Shown: positions 1 through 5,319 of the stretch, piece by piece | Layout: every line of letters starts with the position of its first letter | Position numbering within the stretch: position 1 is the first letter of the stretch | Source of the DNA: Rhodobacterales bacterium CG2_30_65_12 | Lineage (GTDB): Bacteria; Pseudomonadota; Alphaproteobacteria; Rhodobacterales; Rhodobacteraceae | Assembly: GCA_001873585.1 (NCBI GenBank) | Contig: MNZL01000160.1 | Span: forward strand, 1-5,754 | Reading direction: 5' to 3' | Length of the DNA: 5,754 nt | Made by a program: the position numbers and the translations under genes | The notes under the pieces: model-generated | Told to the model about the DNA's origin: nothing | Databases searched by the model: none | Seen by the model: the letters and a program-made list of their open reading frames with translations, nothing else

Positions 1-769
1 CCGCGATACCCGGCGCGGGATCCAGCGCGATCTCTCGCTGCTGGGCTTCGATCCGCGCGGGATCGACGGCATCTTCGGCCCGGGTTCGCGCGCGGCGATC
101 ACCGCCTGGCAGCGCGCCAACGGCCACACCGATACTGGATTTCTAACCGCCGATCAGGTGCGTGCAATGGCTGATTCGGCGGCGATCCGGGCGGCGGAAC
201 TGGAGCGCGAGGCAGCAGCGCGCAAGGCCGAGGAAGAGCAGCGCGACACGAGCTATTGGCGCGAAACTGGGCGCGGCGCCGACGAGGCGGGCCTGCGCGC
301 CTACCTCGCGCGCTACCCCGACGGGCTGTTTTCCGATATCGCCGAGCTTCGGCTGACGGAGATCGAGGCAGACAAGCGCGGGGCGGCGGCGGCAGAGGAG
401 CGGGTGCTGTGGGATCGCGTGCGCGGTAACGATACCGAGGCGTCTTACAGCAACTACCTGCGTCAATATCCCACCGGGACCTTTGCCGATGCGGCGCGCG
501 CGCGGCTGGCCGAACTCAGGTCTGCGGCCAATAGTTCGGCGGCGGTCGCCGATGCCAAGGCGGAAGAGGGGCGGGTGGCCGGTAATGGCGTAACCCGGCT
601 TCTGATTGAGAACCGGCTGGCGGCGGCGGGGTTCGATCCCGGGGCGGTGGATGGCACTTTCGACAAAGAGACCAGGCGCGCGATCCGCCGCTTCCAGCGG
701 GCGCGCAATATCGAGGTGACGGGCTATGTGACCCAAGCCACGATGGTGCGGCTGCTCACGGTGCGCTAG
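1..769 (+). CDS. Peptidoglycan-binding repeat protein, C-terminal part (5' end outside window)
   Basis: The reading frame is open from base 2, so the gene starts upstream of the window. A GTG at 158 lies inside a domain and is not the true start. About 255 residues are visible. Residues ~7-56 form a peptidoglycan-binding domain 1 (PGBD) fold signature (LGFDPRGIDGIFGPGSRAAI...WQ). An Ala/Glu/Arg-rich, probably helical linker follows (~60-83), then two related repeats of the W-x(n)-YL-x-x-YP-x-G-x-F-x-x-x-A-x-x-RL type (~86-123 and ~137-172). A second PGBD closes the protein (~198-252, AAAGFDPGAVDGTFDKETRRAIRRFQ). In related alphaproteobacterial proteins this arrangement often follows an N-terminal caspase-like (C14) domain, but nothing here shows that domain. 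The inferred role is cell-wall association in the envelope. The domain call is firm; the full protein identity is not. Confidence 0.8.
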   Translation, partial: RDTRRGIQRDLSLLGFDPRGIDGIFGPGSRAAITAWQRANGHTDTGFLTADQVRAMADSAAIRAAELEREAAARKAEEEQRDTSYWRETGRGADEAGLRAYLARYPDGLFSDIAELRLTEIEADKRGAAAAEERVLWDRVRGNDTEASYSNYLRQYPTGTFADAARARLAELRSAANSSAAVADAKAEEGRVAGNGVTRLLIENRLAAAGFDPGAVDGTFDKETRRAIRRFQRARNIEVTGYVTQATMVRLLTVR

Positions 770-795
770 CCGCACGGGGAGATCGCAAAACGCAG

Positions 796-824
796 AAAGG
801 CCGCCGGGATGCCCGGCGGCCTTT
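796..824. terminator. Bidirectional intrinsic terminator
   Basis: A perfect 13-bp inverted repeat (796-808 and 812-824) with the 3-nt loop ATG. The GC-rich core ccgccggg/cccggcgg is flanked by AAA on one side and TTT on the other, so both strands read a strong stem followed by a short T run. It lies 27 bp after the stop of the plus-strand peptidoglycan-binding gene and 24 bp beyond the stop of the minus-strand rpmJ. It probably ends both convergent transcripts. Confidence 0.85.
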
Positions 825-847
825 CCTGATCTCAGCTTTCGCGTGGC

Positions 848-973
848 TCAGCCTTGGCGGGCTTTGAAGCGGGGCTGCGTCTTGTTGATCACATAGACGC
901 GGCCCTTGCGGCGCACGACGCGGCAGTCGCGGTGCCGGGACTTCAGCGAGCGGAGCGAGTTGCGGACTTTCAT
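848..973 (-). CDS. rpmJ: 50S ribosomal protein L36 (bL36, Zn-free type)
   Basis: This gene encodes a 41-residue large-subunit ribosomal protein starting MKVRNSLRSLK and ending PRFKARQG, a sequence recognisable as alphaproteobacterial bL36. It is longer than the 37-38 residue zinc-binding form and keeps only one cysteine (C17). The CxxC...CxxxxH zinc knuckle is therefore absent, as in the C-minus paralogues. The ATG at 973 is chosen because GAGGAG (minus strand, 981-986) lies 7 nt upstream and the protein then begins with the family's usual MKVR. A longer in-frame reading to 1084 would run into the tRNA. The gene sits downstream of tRNA-Val on the same strand with only ~66 nt between them, so the two are probably co-transcribed. 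Its transcript ends at the terminator at 796-824. Confidence 0.95.
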   Translation of the reverse strand: MKVRNSLRSLKSRHRDCRVVRRKGRVYVINKTQPRFKARQG

Positions 974-980
974 GGCCGGT

Positions 981-986
981 CTCCTC
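981..986 (-). promoter_or_regulatory. rpmJ ribosome binding site
   Basis: GAGGAG read on the minus strand, 7 nt before the ATG at 973. It fixes the rpmJ start and excludes the longer in-frame extension towards the tRNA. Confidence 0.8.
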
Positions 987-1039
987 ATGTCGCGGCGCCG
1001 GGAGCGCCGTTGAATCCTTGGGCCCTTTCGGGCGGTGAA

Positions 1040-1114
1040 TGGTGGGCGATACTGGGATCGAACCAGTGACCCCTTCGATGTCAACGAAGTGCTCTACCGC
1101 TGAGCTAATCGCCC
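1040..1114 (-). tRNA. tRNA-Val (anticodon GAC), CCA encoded
   Basis: The minus strand folds into a complete cloverleaf: acceptor GGGCGAT/ATCGCCC, D arm GCTC-AGCGGTA-GAGC, anticodon stem CTTCG/CGAAG around loop TTGACAT, variable loop GGGTC, and T arm ACTGG-TTCGATC-CCAGT. The anticodon GAC reads GUC and GUU valine codons. The discriminator base is A (1043) and the 3' CCA is encoded (1042-1040). The mature 5' end is at 1114. The gene lies immediately upstream of rpmJ on the same strand. Confidence 0.96.
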
Positions 1115-1163
1115 TTGTCTTAGCCTGCCGGAGCCGCCGGTGAGACGATTCCAAACAAACAGA

Positions 1164-1180
1164 CGCGGGGGTGCCCCGCG
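1164..1180 (-). other. GC hairpin in the putative tRNA-Val leader
   Basis: A perfect 7-bp stem (CGCGGGG/CCCCGCG) with a 3-nt loop. On the minus strand it is followed by a T-rich stretch (TCTGTTTGTTT). It lies just downstream of the inferred tRNA-Val promoter and upstream of the mature tRNA 5' end. It could be a leader hairpin removed during processing, an attenuator, or an intrinsic terminator for transcription arriving from further upstream on the minus strand. The sequence does not decide between these. Confidence 0.35.
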
Positions 1181-1192
1181 CCGGTCCGCGGT

Positions 1193-1221
1193 TCTATAGA
1201 AGGTTGCGCAGATGCGCGCAA
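1193..1221 (-). promoter_or_regulatory. Putative sigma-70-type promoter for tRNA-Val-rpmJ
   Basis: On the minus strand, a -35-like TTGCGC (1216-1221) is separated by exactly 17 bp from a -10-like TATAGA (1193-1198). Each element is a partial match to consensus, but the spacing is ideal. The predicted start near 1186 would give a leader of about 70 nt before the tRNA. This is a prediction from sequence only. Confidence 0.45.
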
Positions 1222-1260
1222 GGGGGCTTTTGGCGGCGCACATTGGCCGTATACTGCGCC

Positions 1261-1268
1261 GAGGAGGA
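1261..1268 (+). promoter_or_regulatory. Ribosome binding site deciding the amidohydrolase start
   Basis: GAGGAGGA lies 6 nt upstream of the ATG at 1275, a near-ideal Shine-Dalgarno sequence. It selects 1275 over the earlier in-frame ATG at 1212, which has no comparable site. A TATACT resembling a -10 element occurs at 1250-1255, but no good -35 accompanies it. Confidence 0.8.
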
Positions 1269-1274
1269 CGCTGG

Positions 1275-2141
1275 ATGCCGAAGGGCGCATTCGATCTTTA
1301 CATGCCGAGCCACCGATCCACCAGCGTGGTATGCGCCTCGCCGCATTCGGGGCGCGCGTATGGCTGGGCGTTCCTGCGCCGCTCGGTGCTCGACGAGCGC
1401 GCGGTGCGGTCGTCGGAGGATGCCTTTGTCGACCGGCTGTTTGCCGCCGCGCCCGATCACGGCGCGCCGCTGATTGCCGCGCGTGCACCGCGCGCCTTTG
1501 TCGATTTCAACCGCGGGGCCGATGAGCTCGATCCGGCGCTGGTGCGCGGCGTCAAACGCGGCGGGCACAATCCACGGATATCGTCCGGGCTCGGGGTTAT
1601 CCCCCGGGTGGTGGCCGGGGGGCGCGAGATCTATCGCGGCAAGCTGACGCTGGCTGAGGCGCAGGCGCGGCTGGAAGAGCACTGGTATCCCTACCATTCC
1701 CGGCTGCAAGCACTACTCGACGAATCGCTGGCGCTGTTTGGCGAGGCAATTCTGGTCGATTGCCATTCGATGCCGCACGAGGCGGTGGAAAGCTTGTGCC
1801 GCACCGGCACGGTGAAGCCCGAGATCGTGGTCGGCGACAGGTTTGGCGCCTCGGCCGGGTGCGAGGTGGTGGAGCGGATCGAGGCTGCGTTTCATGCCGA
1901 GGGCTTCAAGGTGGGCCGCAATACGCCTTTTGCCGGGGCCTACACGGCGCAGACCTATGGTCACCCCTCGCGTGGGCAGCATGTGGTGCAGATCGAGATT
2001 GACCGTTCGCTATACATGGACGAGGCGCGCATCGTGCCCAACGCTGATTTCGAGACGATCCGCGCGGTTCTCGCCCGGATCATCGGCGAGATCGCCGAGA
2101 TCGGGCGCGGCGGCGAGGAACTGCCTCTGGTGGCGGAGTAG
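1275..2141 (+). CDS. N-formylglutamate amidohydrolase family protein
   Basis: The 288-residue product belongs to the N-formylglutamate amidohydrolase family (PF05013-like), zinc hydrolases with a carboxypeptidase-like fold. The classical member (HutG/FGase) hydrolyses N-formyl-L-glutamate to formate and glutamate, the last step of one histidine-degradation route; family members can act on other N-acyl amino acids. Visible motifs are SPHSG (22-26, candidate metal ligand H24), SSEDAFVD (46-53, acidic metal-ligand region), AFVDFNR (74-80), the highly characteristic VDCHSMP (161-167, H164), PFAGAY (218-223) and YGHPSRGQHVVQIEI (228-242). The start at 1275 is set by its ribosome binding site; the upstream ATG at 1212 would add an Arg-rich segment foreign to the family. 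No other hut gene is in the window, so the substrate is not confirmed by context and I withhold a gene symbol. It is predicted to be cytoplasmic, and it converges on the CZB gene with a 40-bp gap. Confidence 0.88.
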   Translation: MPKGAFDLYMPSHRSTSVVCASPHSGRAYGWAFLRRSVLDERAVRSSEDAFVDRLFAAAPDHGAPLIAARAPRAFVDFNRGADELDPALVRGVKRGGHNPRISSGLGVIPRVVAGGREIYRGKLTLAEAQARLEEHWYPYHSRLQALLDESLALFGEAILVDCHSMPHEAVESLCRTGTVKPEIVVGDRFGASAGCEVVERIEAAFHAEGFKVGRNTPFAGAYTAQTYGHPSRGQHVVQIEIDRSLYMDEARIVPNADFETIRAVLARIIGEIAEIGRGGEELPLVAE

Positions 2142-2181
2142 GCGCGCGCCGCGTCTGCTCAAGGCGCCGGCACCGGACGCA

Positions 2182-2562
2182 TCATTCCGCGTTGGCCATT
2201 TCGCCGCGCCACTTCTTCAGTGCGCGGGTGAGGGTTTCGGACCGGGCCGCATATTCGTTATCGAGCAGTGCGAAGGCCTCGCCGCCTTTGCTGTCTTCGG
2301 CCAACCGGGCGACCTGCCCGGCCACCGCGTGAAATTCGGCATGCAACCGACGGGTGATCTGGTAGGGTTTGCTTTGTTTCACAGCCGCGTTGAGCGAGGG
2401 GCCTTGCAGCCATTGGCCAAAGGCGCATCTGTCGTCGCAGGTGATATCATGTGGCGAAGAATCCAGATGTCCAGTGCGAATCGCGGTGGTAAGTTTCTGG
2501 CGCCAGGCTGCATGGGCCGCGAGCGCGTTGTCGATTTCATCGACCAGGGAATGTGTGGGCAA
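2182..2562 (-). CDS. Stand-alone CZB (chemoreceptor zinc-binding) domain protein
   Basis: The 126-residue product consists of little more than one CZB-type helical zinc-binding domain. The full signature is present in order: H17-x-x-W20, then 25 residues, C46-x-F48-G49-x-W51, then 22 residues, H74-x-x-x-H78. H17, C46, H74 and H78 are the expected zinc ligands. In known proteins CZB domains regulate chemoreceptors (TlpD-like) or diguanylate cyclases (DgcZ) in response to zinc or hypochlorous acid. Here no receptor, GGDEF or membrane segment is attached, so it would act as a soluble sensor or adaptor, which is inference. The start is TTG at 2562: GGAG lies 6 nt upstream (2569-2572, minus strand) and no in-frame ATG fits. 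The gene follows dinB on the same strand after 82 nt with no terminator seen between them, so co-transcription is plausible. Confidence 0.85.
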   Translation of the reverse strand: MPTHSLVDEIDNALAAHAAWRQKLTTAIRTGHLDSSPHDITCDDRCAFGQWLQGPSLNAAVKQSKPYQITRRLHAEFHAVAGQVARLAEDSKGGEAFALLDNEYAARSETLTRALKKWRGEMANAE

Positions 2563-2566
2563 GATT

Positions 2567-2573
2567 CTCTCCC
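2567..2573 (-). promoter_or_regulatory. Ribosome binding site for the TTG-started CZB gene
   Basis: GGGAGAG on the minus strand, with its GGAG core 6 nt before the TTG at 2562-2560. It is the main support for an unusual TTG start, since no in-frame ATG or GTG is better placed. Confidence 0.6.
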
Positions 2574-2644
2574 GGGATGGCGTGATTTTCAGCTTCGATT
2601 GTGCCTCGCCGCTGGCAAAGAAAGGATTAACCCCGCCCGGCTTT

Positions 2645-3898
2645 TCAGCGAATCGCGCGGCCTTTCAGGATCGCCGCATCACCGAACCGGGCGCGGATCG
2701 CGTCGGTGGCTTTTTCGGCGGCGCGGCGCTTGGCCGCCTGCGGATCGAGCAGATCGCCCGAAAGGTCGGCGGCTTCTCCGGGGCCAAGTTCGGCAATCCC
2801 CACGCCGACGAGGCGAAACGGACCTTCGCCGGACACCGGGCCGAACAGATCACGCGCGGTGCGATAGATGCGGTCTGCGGACTGGGTGAGATCGGGCAGC
2901 GAAACGCGGCGGGTGAGAGTGCGAAAATCGGCGCGCTTGAGTTTCAGCGTCACCACCCGGCCGGCGAGGTTTTTCGCCTTGGCCCGGTCGGCCACCTTTT
3001 CCGATAACCGCCAGATGTGGCCATCGAGCAGATCGGCGCTGGCGGTGTCTTCCAAAAAGGTTGTCTCGTTCGAGATCGACTTGATCGGTTGATTGGCCGA
3101 AACCCGGCGGCGATCCTCGCCGCGCGCGAGGTGCCAGAGCCGTTCGCCCATCGCACCGAAGCGGGCGTGGAGATCATCTTTTTCCCAGCGCGAAAGGTCG
3201 GAGAAGGTGCGGATGCCGGCCTTTTCAAGGTTCGCTTTCATCGCCGCGCCCACGCCCCAGATCAGGCTCACAGGCTTGCCCGCCAGAAAATCGGCCGTTT
3301 CGGCCTTGCCGATCACCGAAAAGCCGCGCGGTTTGTCGAGGTCGGAGGCGATCTTGGCGAGAAACTTGTTGTGGCTGAGGCCGATCGAGCCGGACAGGCC
3401 AAGCTCGTCTTCCATCCGCTTCACCAACCGCGCCAGCATTACCGCCGGGGGCGCGTGATGCAGCCGCTCGGTTCCGGTGAGATCGAGAAACGCCTCGTCG
3501 AGCGAGAGCGGCTCCACGGCGGGGGTAAGCGCGTCCATCAGCGCACGGATCTGGCGCGAGACAGCGGCGTAATGGCTGCCACGCGGGCGGATCACCACCG
3601 CGTTGGGGCAAAGCTTGAGCGCCTGAAACATCGGCATGGCGGAATGCACCCCGCGAACGCGCGCGAGGTAGCAGGCGGTGGAGACAACGCCGCGCTTGCC
3701 GCCGCCAATGATCACCGGCTTGTCGGCGAGGCTGGGATCGTCGCGCTTTTCGACGCTGGCGTAAAACGCATCGCAATCCATGTGGGCGATCGAGAGGGTG
3801 AAGAGCTCGGGGTGTGAAAGCACCCTTGGGCTGCGGCAAGTGGGGCAGCGGGCGCCATCCTCGAAGGTGGCCAGGCAATCGCGGCAAAGGCTCGGCAT
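2645..3898 (-). CDS. dinB: DNA polymerase IV (Y-family) with N-terminal zinc finger
   Basis: The 417-residue product is an error-prone translesion DNA polymerase. Residues 1-30 carry a small zinc-finger-like segment with C5-x-x-C8 and C18-x-x-C21. The palm begins at HMDCDAFYASVE (39-50), giving catalytic D41 and steric-gate Y46. The second acidic motif is SLDEAFLD (132-139), with D134 and E135. SIGLSHNKFLAKIASDLDKP (171-190) is the conserved finger/palm segment, and the helix-hairpin-helix region is IWGVGAAMKANLEKAGI (213-229). The little finger covers ~265-375 (SISNETTF, GRVVTLKLKRADF). I see no classic QLxLF clamp-binding motif at the extreme C terminus. The ATG at 3898 begins the recognisable MPSLCRDC; the frame stays open 38 codons further up, but that stretch looks non-coding and would overlap the divergent promoter region. 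No clear Shine-Dalgarno precedes 3898 and no GTTC-N7-GTTC-like LexA box was seen, so SOS control is unsupported here. Confidence 0.95.
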   Translation of the reverse strand: MPSLCRDCLATFEDGARCPTCRSPRVLSHPELFTLSIAHMDCDAFYASVEKRDDPSLADKPVIIGGGKRGVVSTACYLARVRGVHSAMPMFQALKLCPNAVVIRPRGSHYAAVSRQIRALMDALTPAVEPLSLDEAFLDLTGTERLHHAPPAVMLARLVKRMEDELGLSGSIGLSHNKFLAKIASDLDKPRGFSVIGKAETADFLAGKPVSLIWGVGAAMKANLEKAGIRTFSDLSRWEKDDLHARFGAMGERLWHLARGEDRRRVSANQPIKSISNETTFLEDTASADLLDGHIWRLSEKVADRAKAKNLAGRVVTLKLKRADFRTLTRRVSLPDLTQSADRIYRTARDLFGPVSGEGPFRLVGVGIAELGPGEAADLSGDLLDPQAAKRRAAEKATDAIRARFGDAAILKGRAIR

Positions 3899-3986
3899 GG
3901 CGCGAGAATAACACCGGGGCGGGTGGCCGGCGAGGGGGGCATTGGCGCACGCCCCGGGATCGATGGCGGTGCGCGCATTTCGCGGC

Positions 3987-4015
3987 TTGAGTGACACACG
4001 CGCCCAGCCCATAGT
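3987..4015 (+). promoter_or_regulatory. Putative promoter of the SPFH-nfeD operon
   Basis: A -35-like TTGAGT (3987-3992) is followed by a 17-bp spacer and a -10-like CATAGT (4010-4015). Each element matches 4 of 6 consensus bases. The predicted start near 4022 leaves a leader of roughly 32 nt before the ATG at 4054. It lies in the 155-bp divergent region between dinB and the SPFH gene. No equally good promoter was found for dinB. Confidence 0.45.
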
Positions 4016-4041
4016 GTGTGCAACAGTGCCTTGGGTTATGT

Positions 4042-4047
4042 GAGGAG
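4042..4047 (+). promoter_or_regulatory. Ribosome binding site of the SPFH gene
   Basis: GAGGAG, 6 nt before the ATG at 4054. It fixes this start and excludes the in-frame GTG at 4018, which would overlap the predicted promoter and transcription start. Confidence 0.8.
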
Positions 4048-4053
4048 AACGGA

Positions 4054-4950
4054 ATGTCGGGCGGGGATGTGGTCGGCCAGTTCATCGGATCGAATATCGT
4101 GCTGCTCTTGCTGGCGGCGTTCATCATCTTGTCGGTGCTGCTCGGCGTGCGGATCGTGCCGCAGAGCGAGAAATACGTGGTCGAGCGGTTTGGCCGGTTG
4201 CAGGCGGTGCTTGGGCCGGGGATCAACTTCATCGTGCCCTTCCTCGACCGGGTGCGCCACAGGGTTTCAATTCTCGAGCGCCAGTTGCCTACGGCGGAGC
4301 AGGACGCGATCACCAGGGACAACGTGCTGTTGCAGGTCGATACCTCGGTGTTTTACCGCATCCTCGAGCCGGAAAAGACCGTCTACCGCATCCGCGACGT
4401 CGATGCCGCGATTGCCACCACGGTGGCGGGGATCGTGCGCTCGGGGATCGGCGAAATGGACCTCGACGAAGTGCAATCCAACCGCCAGCAGTTGATCGAG
4501 CGGATCAAGCAGCAGGTGGCCGATGCGGTGGACGATTGGGGCATCGAAGTGACCCGCGCCGAGATTCTCGACGTGAACCTCGACCAGGCCACCCGCGATG
4601 CGATGCTGCAACAGCTTAATGCCGAGCGCGAGCGCCGCGCCCAGGTAACCCGCGCCGAAGGCACCAAACGCGCGGTCGAGCTCAATGCCGATGCCGAGCT
4701 TTATGCCGCCGAACAGGCCGCCAAGGCGCGCCGCATCCAGGCCGATGCCGAAGCCTACGCCACCGAGGTGGTGGCCCGGGCGATTGCCGACAACGGGCTG
4801 GAGGCGGCGCAATACCAGGTGGCGCTGAAGCAGGTGGAGGCGCTCGCGGCGGTGGGCAAGGGCGAAGGCAACCAGACGGTGCTTTTGCCGGCCAACGCCC
4901 TTGACGCCTTCGCCAATGCCTTTTCGATGCTGAAAGGGAGCGGCAAATGA
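4054..4950 (+). CDS. SPFH/band-7 membrane protein, QmcA-like (paraslipin type)
   Basis: The 298-residue product has one N-terminal membrane anchor (~13-33), then IVPQSEKYVVERFGRLQAVLGPGINFIVPFLDRV (~34-67), the hallmark start of the stomatin/prohibitin/flotillin/HflK (SPFH) domain. The SPFH core runs to ~175 and includes AITRDNVLLQVDTSVFYRI and GEMDLDEV. After it, ~178-265 is a charged, Ala/Glu-rich coiled-coil (RAQVTRAEGTKRAVELNADAE and neighbours), then a short hydrophobic LLPANALDAFANAFSML tail. These proteins oligomerise into membrane microdomain scaffolds and are linked to membrane-protein quality control; E. coli QmcA is the nearest named relative. The stop overlaps the start of the NfeD-like gene by 4 bp (ATGA), indicating translational coupling and matching the well-known SPFH/NfeD pairing. 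Bases 4733-4950 are repeated in inverted orientation at 5537-5754. Confidence 0.93.
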   Translation: MSGGDVVGQFIGSNIVLLLLAAFIILSVLLGVRIVPQSEKYVVERFGRLQAVLGPGINFIVPFLDRVRHRVSILERQLPTAEQDAITRDNVLLQVDTSVFYRILEPEKTVYRIRDVDAAIATTVAGIVRSGIGEMDLDEVQSNRQQLIERIKQQVADAVDDWGIEVTRAEILDVNLDQATRDAMLQQLNAERERRAQVTRAEGTKRAVELNADAELYAAEQAAKARRIQADAEAYATEVVARAIADNGLEAAQYQVALKQVEALAAVGKGEGNQTVLLPANALDAFANAFSMLKGSGK

Positions 4951-5167
4951 TCTGGGAGATCTGGTGGGCCTGGGTCGCGGCCGGGATCGGGCTGGCGATT
5001 CTTGAGGTTCTGGCGCCCGGTTTCGTTTTTCTCGGCTTTGCTGTCGGCGCGGTGGTGGTGGGCGTGCTTGTTGCCCTCGGGCTGGTGCTCGCGCTCGCCT
5101 GGTCGCTGGTGGTGTTTGCCGTGGTCTCGCTTATGGCCTGGCTGGCGCTTCGGCAGGTATTTGGCAT
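4733..5167 (+). repeat. Left arm of a 435-bp perfect inverted repeat
   Basis: This segment pairs base for base with 5754-5320; position x pairs with 10487 minus x throughout, with no indel. By eye no mismatch was found. It covers the last 71-72 codons of the SPFH gene and the first 73 codons of the nfeD-like gene. The left boundary is set only by the end of the window, so the true arm may be longer. Confidence 0.95.
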
Positions 5168-5216
5168 CCGCAAGGGGCAGCGCACCACCTTCGACCGCGA
5201 TATCAACGAGGAGTGA
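4947..5216 (+). CDS. Small NfeD-like membrane protein (partner of SPFH protein)
   Basis: The 89-residue product starts MIWEIWWAWVAAGIG and has about three hydrophobic segments (~8-25, ~28-50, ~52-67), followed by a short charged cytoplasmic tail ending TFDRDINEE. LEVLAPGFVFLGFAVGA (19-35) is the recognisable NfeD/YbbJ-type membrane motif. E. coli YbbJ is longer because it carries a C-terminal OB-fold; that domain is absent here, as in the short alphaproteobacterial forms, so I read the gene as complete. It is translated from AGGGAG (4935-4940) inside the SPFH gene, and the two frames overlap by ATGA. It probably forms a membrane complex with the SPFH oligomer. A truncated, inverted copy of this gene lies at 5283-5540. 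Confidence 0.9.
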   Translation: MIWEIWWAWVAAGIGLAILEVLAPGFVFLGFAVGAVVVGVLVALGLVLALAWSLVVFAVVSLMAWLALRQVFGIRKGQRTTFDRDINEE

Positions 5217-5236
5217 CCCGTCGCGGCGGCTGAGCG

Positions 5237-5253
5237 GTGCGCCTGCGGCGCGC
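5237..5253 (+). terminator. Possible weak terminator after the SPFH-nfeD operon
   Basis: A GC-rich 7-bp stem including one G-T wobble (5237-5243 with 5247-5253) has a TGC loop. It lies 20 bp after the nfeD-like stop and is followed by the mildly T-rich TGATCTGTCTC. The T tract is poor, so factor-independent termination is uncertain. Confidence 0.35.
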
Positions 5254-5265
5254 TGATCTGTCTCG

Positions 5266-5319
5266 ATGAGGGGCGCTGCCACTCAAACTCCCCTCAATGA
5301 GGGGCGCTGCCCCTCAAAC
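5266..5319. repeat. Two copies of a palindromic REP-like element between the inverted arms
   Basis: Two 23-nt copies (5266-5288 and 5297-5319) match at 22 of 23 positions and start 31 nt apart. The second contains a perfect hairpin, TGAGGGGC-GCT-GCCCCTCA (5298-5316). A second overlapping palindrome, CCCCTCA-A-TGAGGGG, covers 5290-5304. The GGGGCGCTGCC...CTCAAAC wording resembles intergenic repeats scattered through Rhodobacteraceae genomes, but I cannot count copies from one window. The inverted arm resumes at the base immediately after the second copy. Confidence 0.7.

Noticed and set aside
143..775. 210-codon minus-strand open frame opposite the peptidoglycan-binding gene
   Set aside because: It is an Arg/Pro-rich GC-driven shadow frame, while the opposite strand encodes clear PGBD domains.
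1022..1033. GCCC-TTTC-GGGC hairpin just downstream of tRNA-Val as a terminator
   Set aside because: The stem is only 4 bp and there is no T tract on the minus strand. It more likely lies within a joint tRNA-rpmJ transcript.
756..1154. 132-codon minus-strand open frame across the tRNA
   Set aside because: Its segment AVEHFVDIEGVTGSIPV is the translation of tRNA-Val itself, a common false ORF, and it also overlaps rpmJ in another frame.
2142..2181. Shared terminator between the convergent amidohydrolase and CZB genes
   Set aside because: The 40-bp gap is GC-rich with short self-complementary stretches, but it has no convincing stem plus T run.
1843..2889. 348-codon plus-strand open frame
   Set aside because: It crosses the 3' end of the amidohydrolase, the CZB gene and the dinB end in antisense. 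It has no domain signature and a strongly Arg-biased composition, so it is a shadow.
4018..4053. Upstream GTG start for the SPFH gene
   Set aside because: The Shine-Dalgarno sequence at 4042-4047 points to the ATG at 4054, and the extension would start at or before the predicted transcription start.
3899..4053. LexA-type operator upstream of dinB
   Set aside because: Neither GAAC-N7-GTTC nor GTTC-N7-GTTC was found in the divergent region; the isolated GAAC at 4047 belongs to the start region of the SPFH gene.
3225..4322. 365-codon minus-strand open frame
   Set aside because: It is an out-of-frame reading of dinB joined to antisense SPFH, and it spans the divergent promoter region.
5266..5319. 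CRISPR-like direct repeat
   Set aside because: There are only two units, separated by 8 nt, so there are no true spacers. The palindromic GC core fits a REP-like element better.
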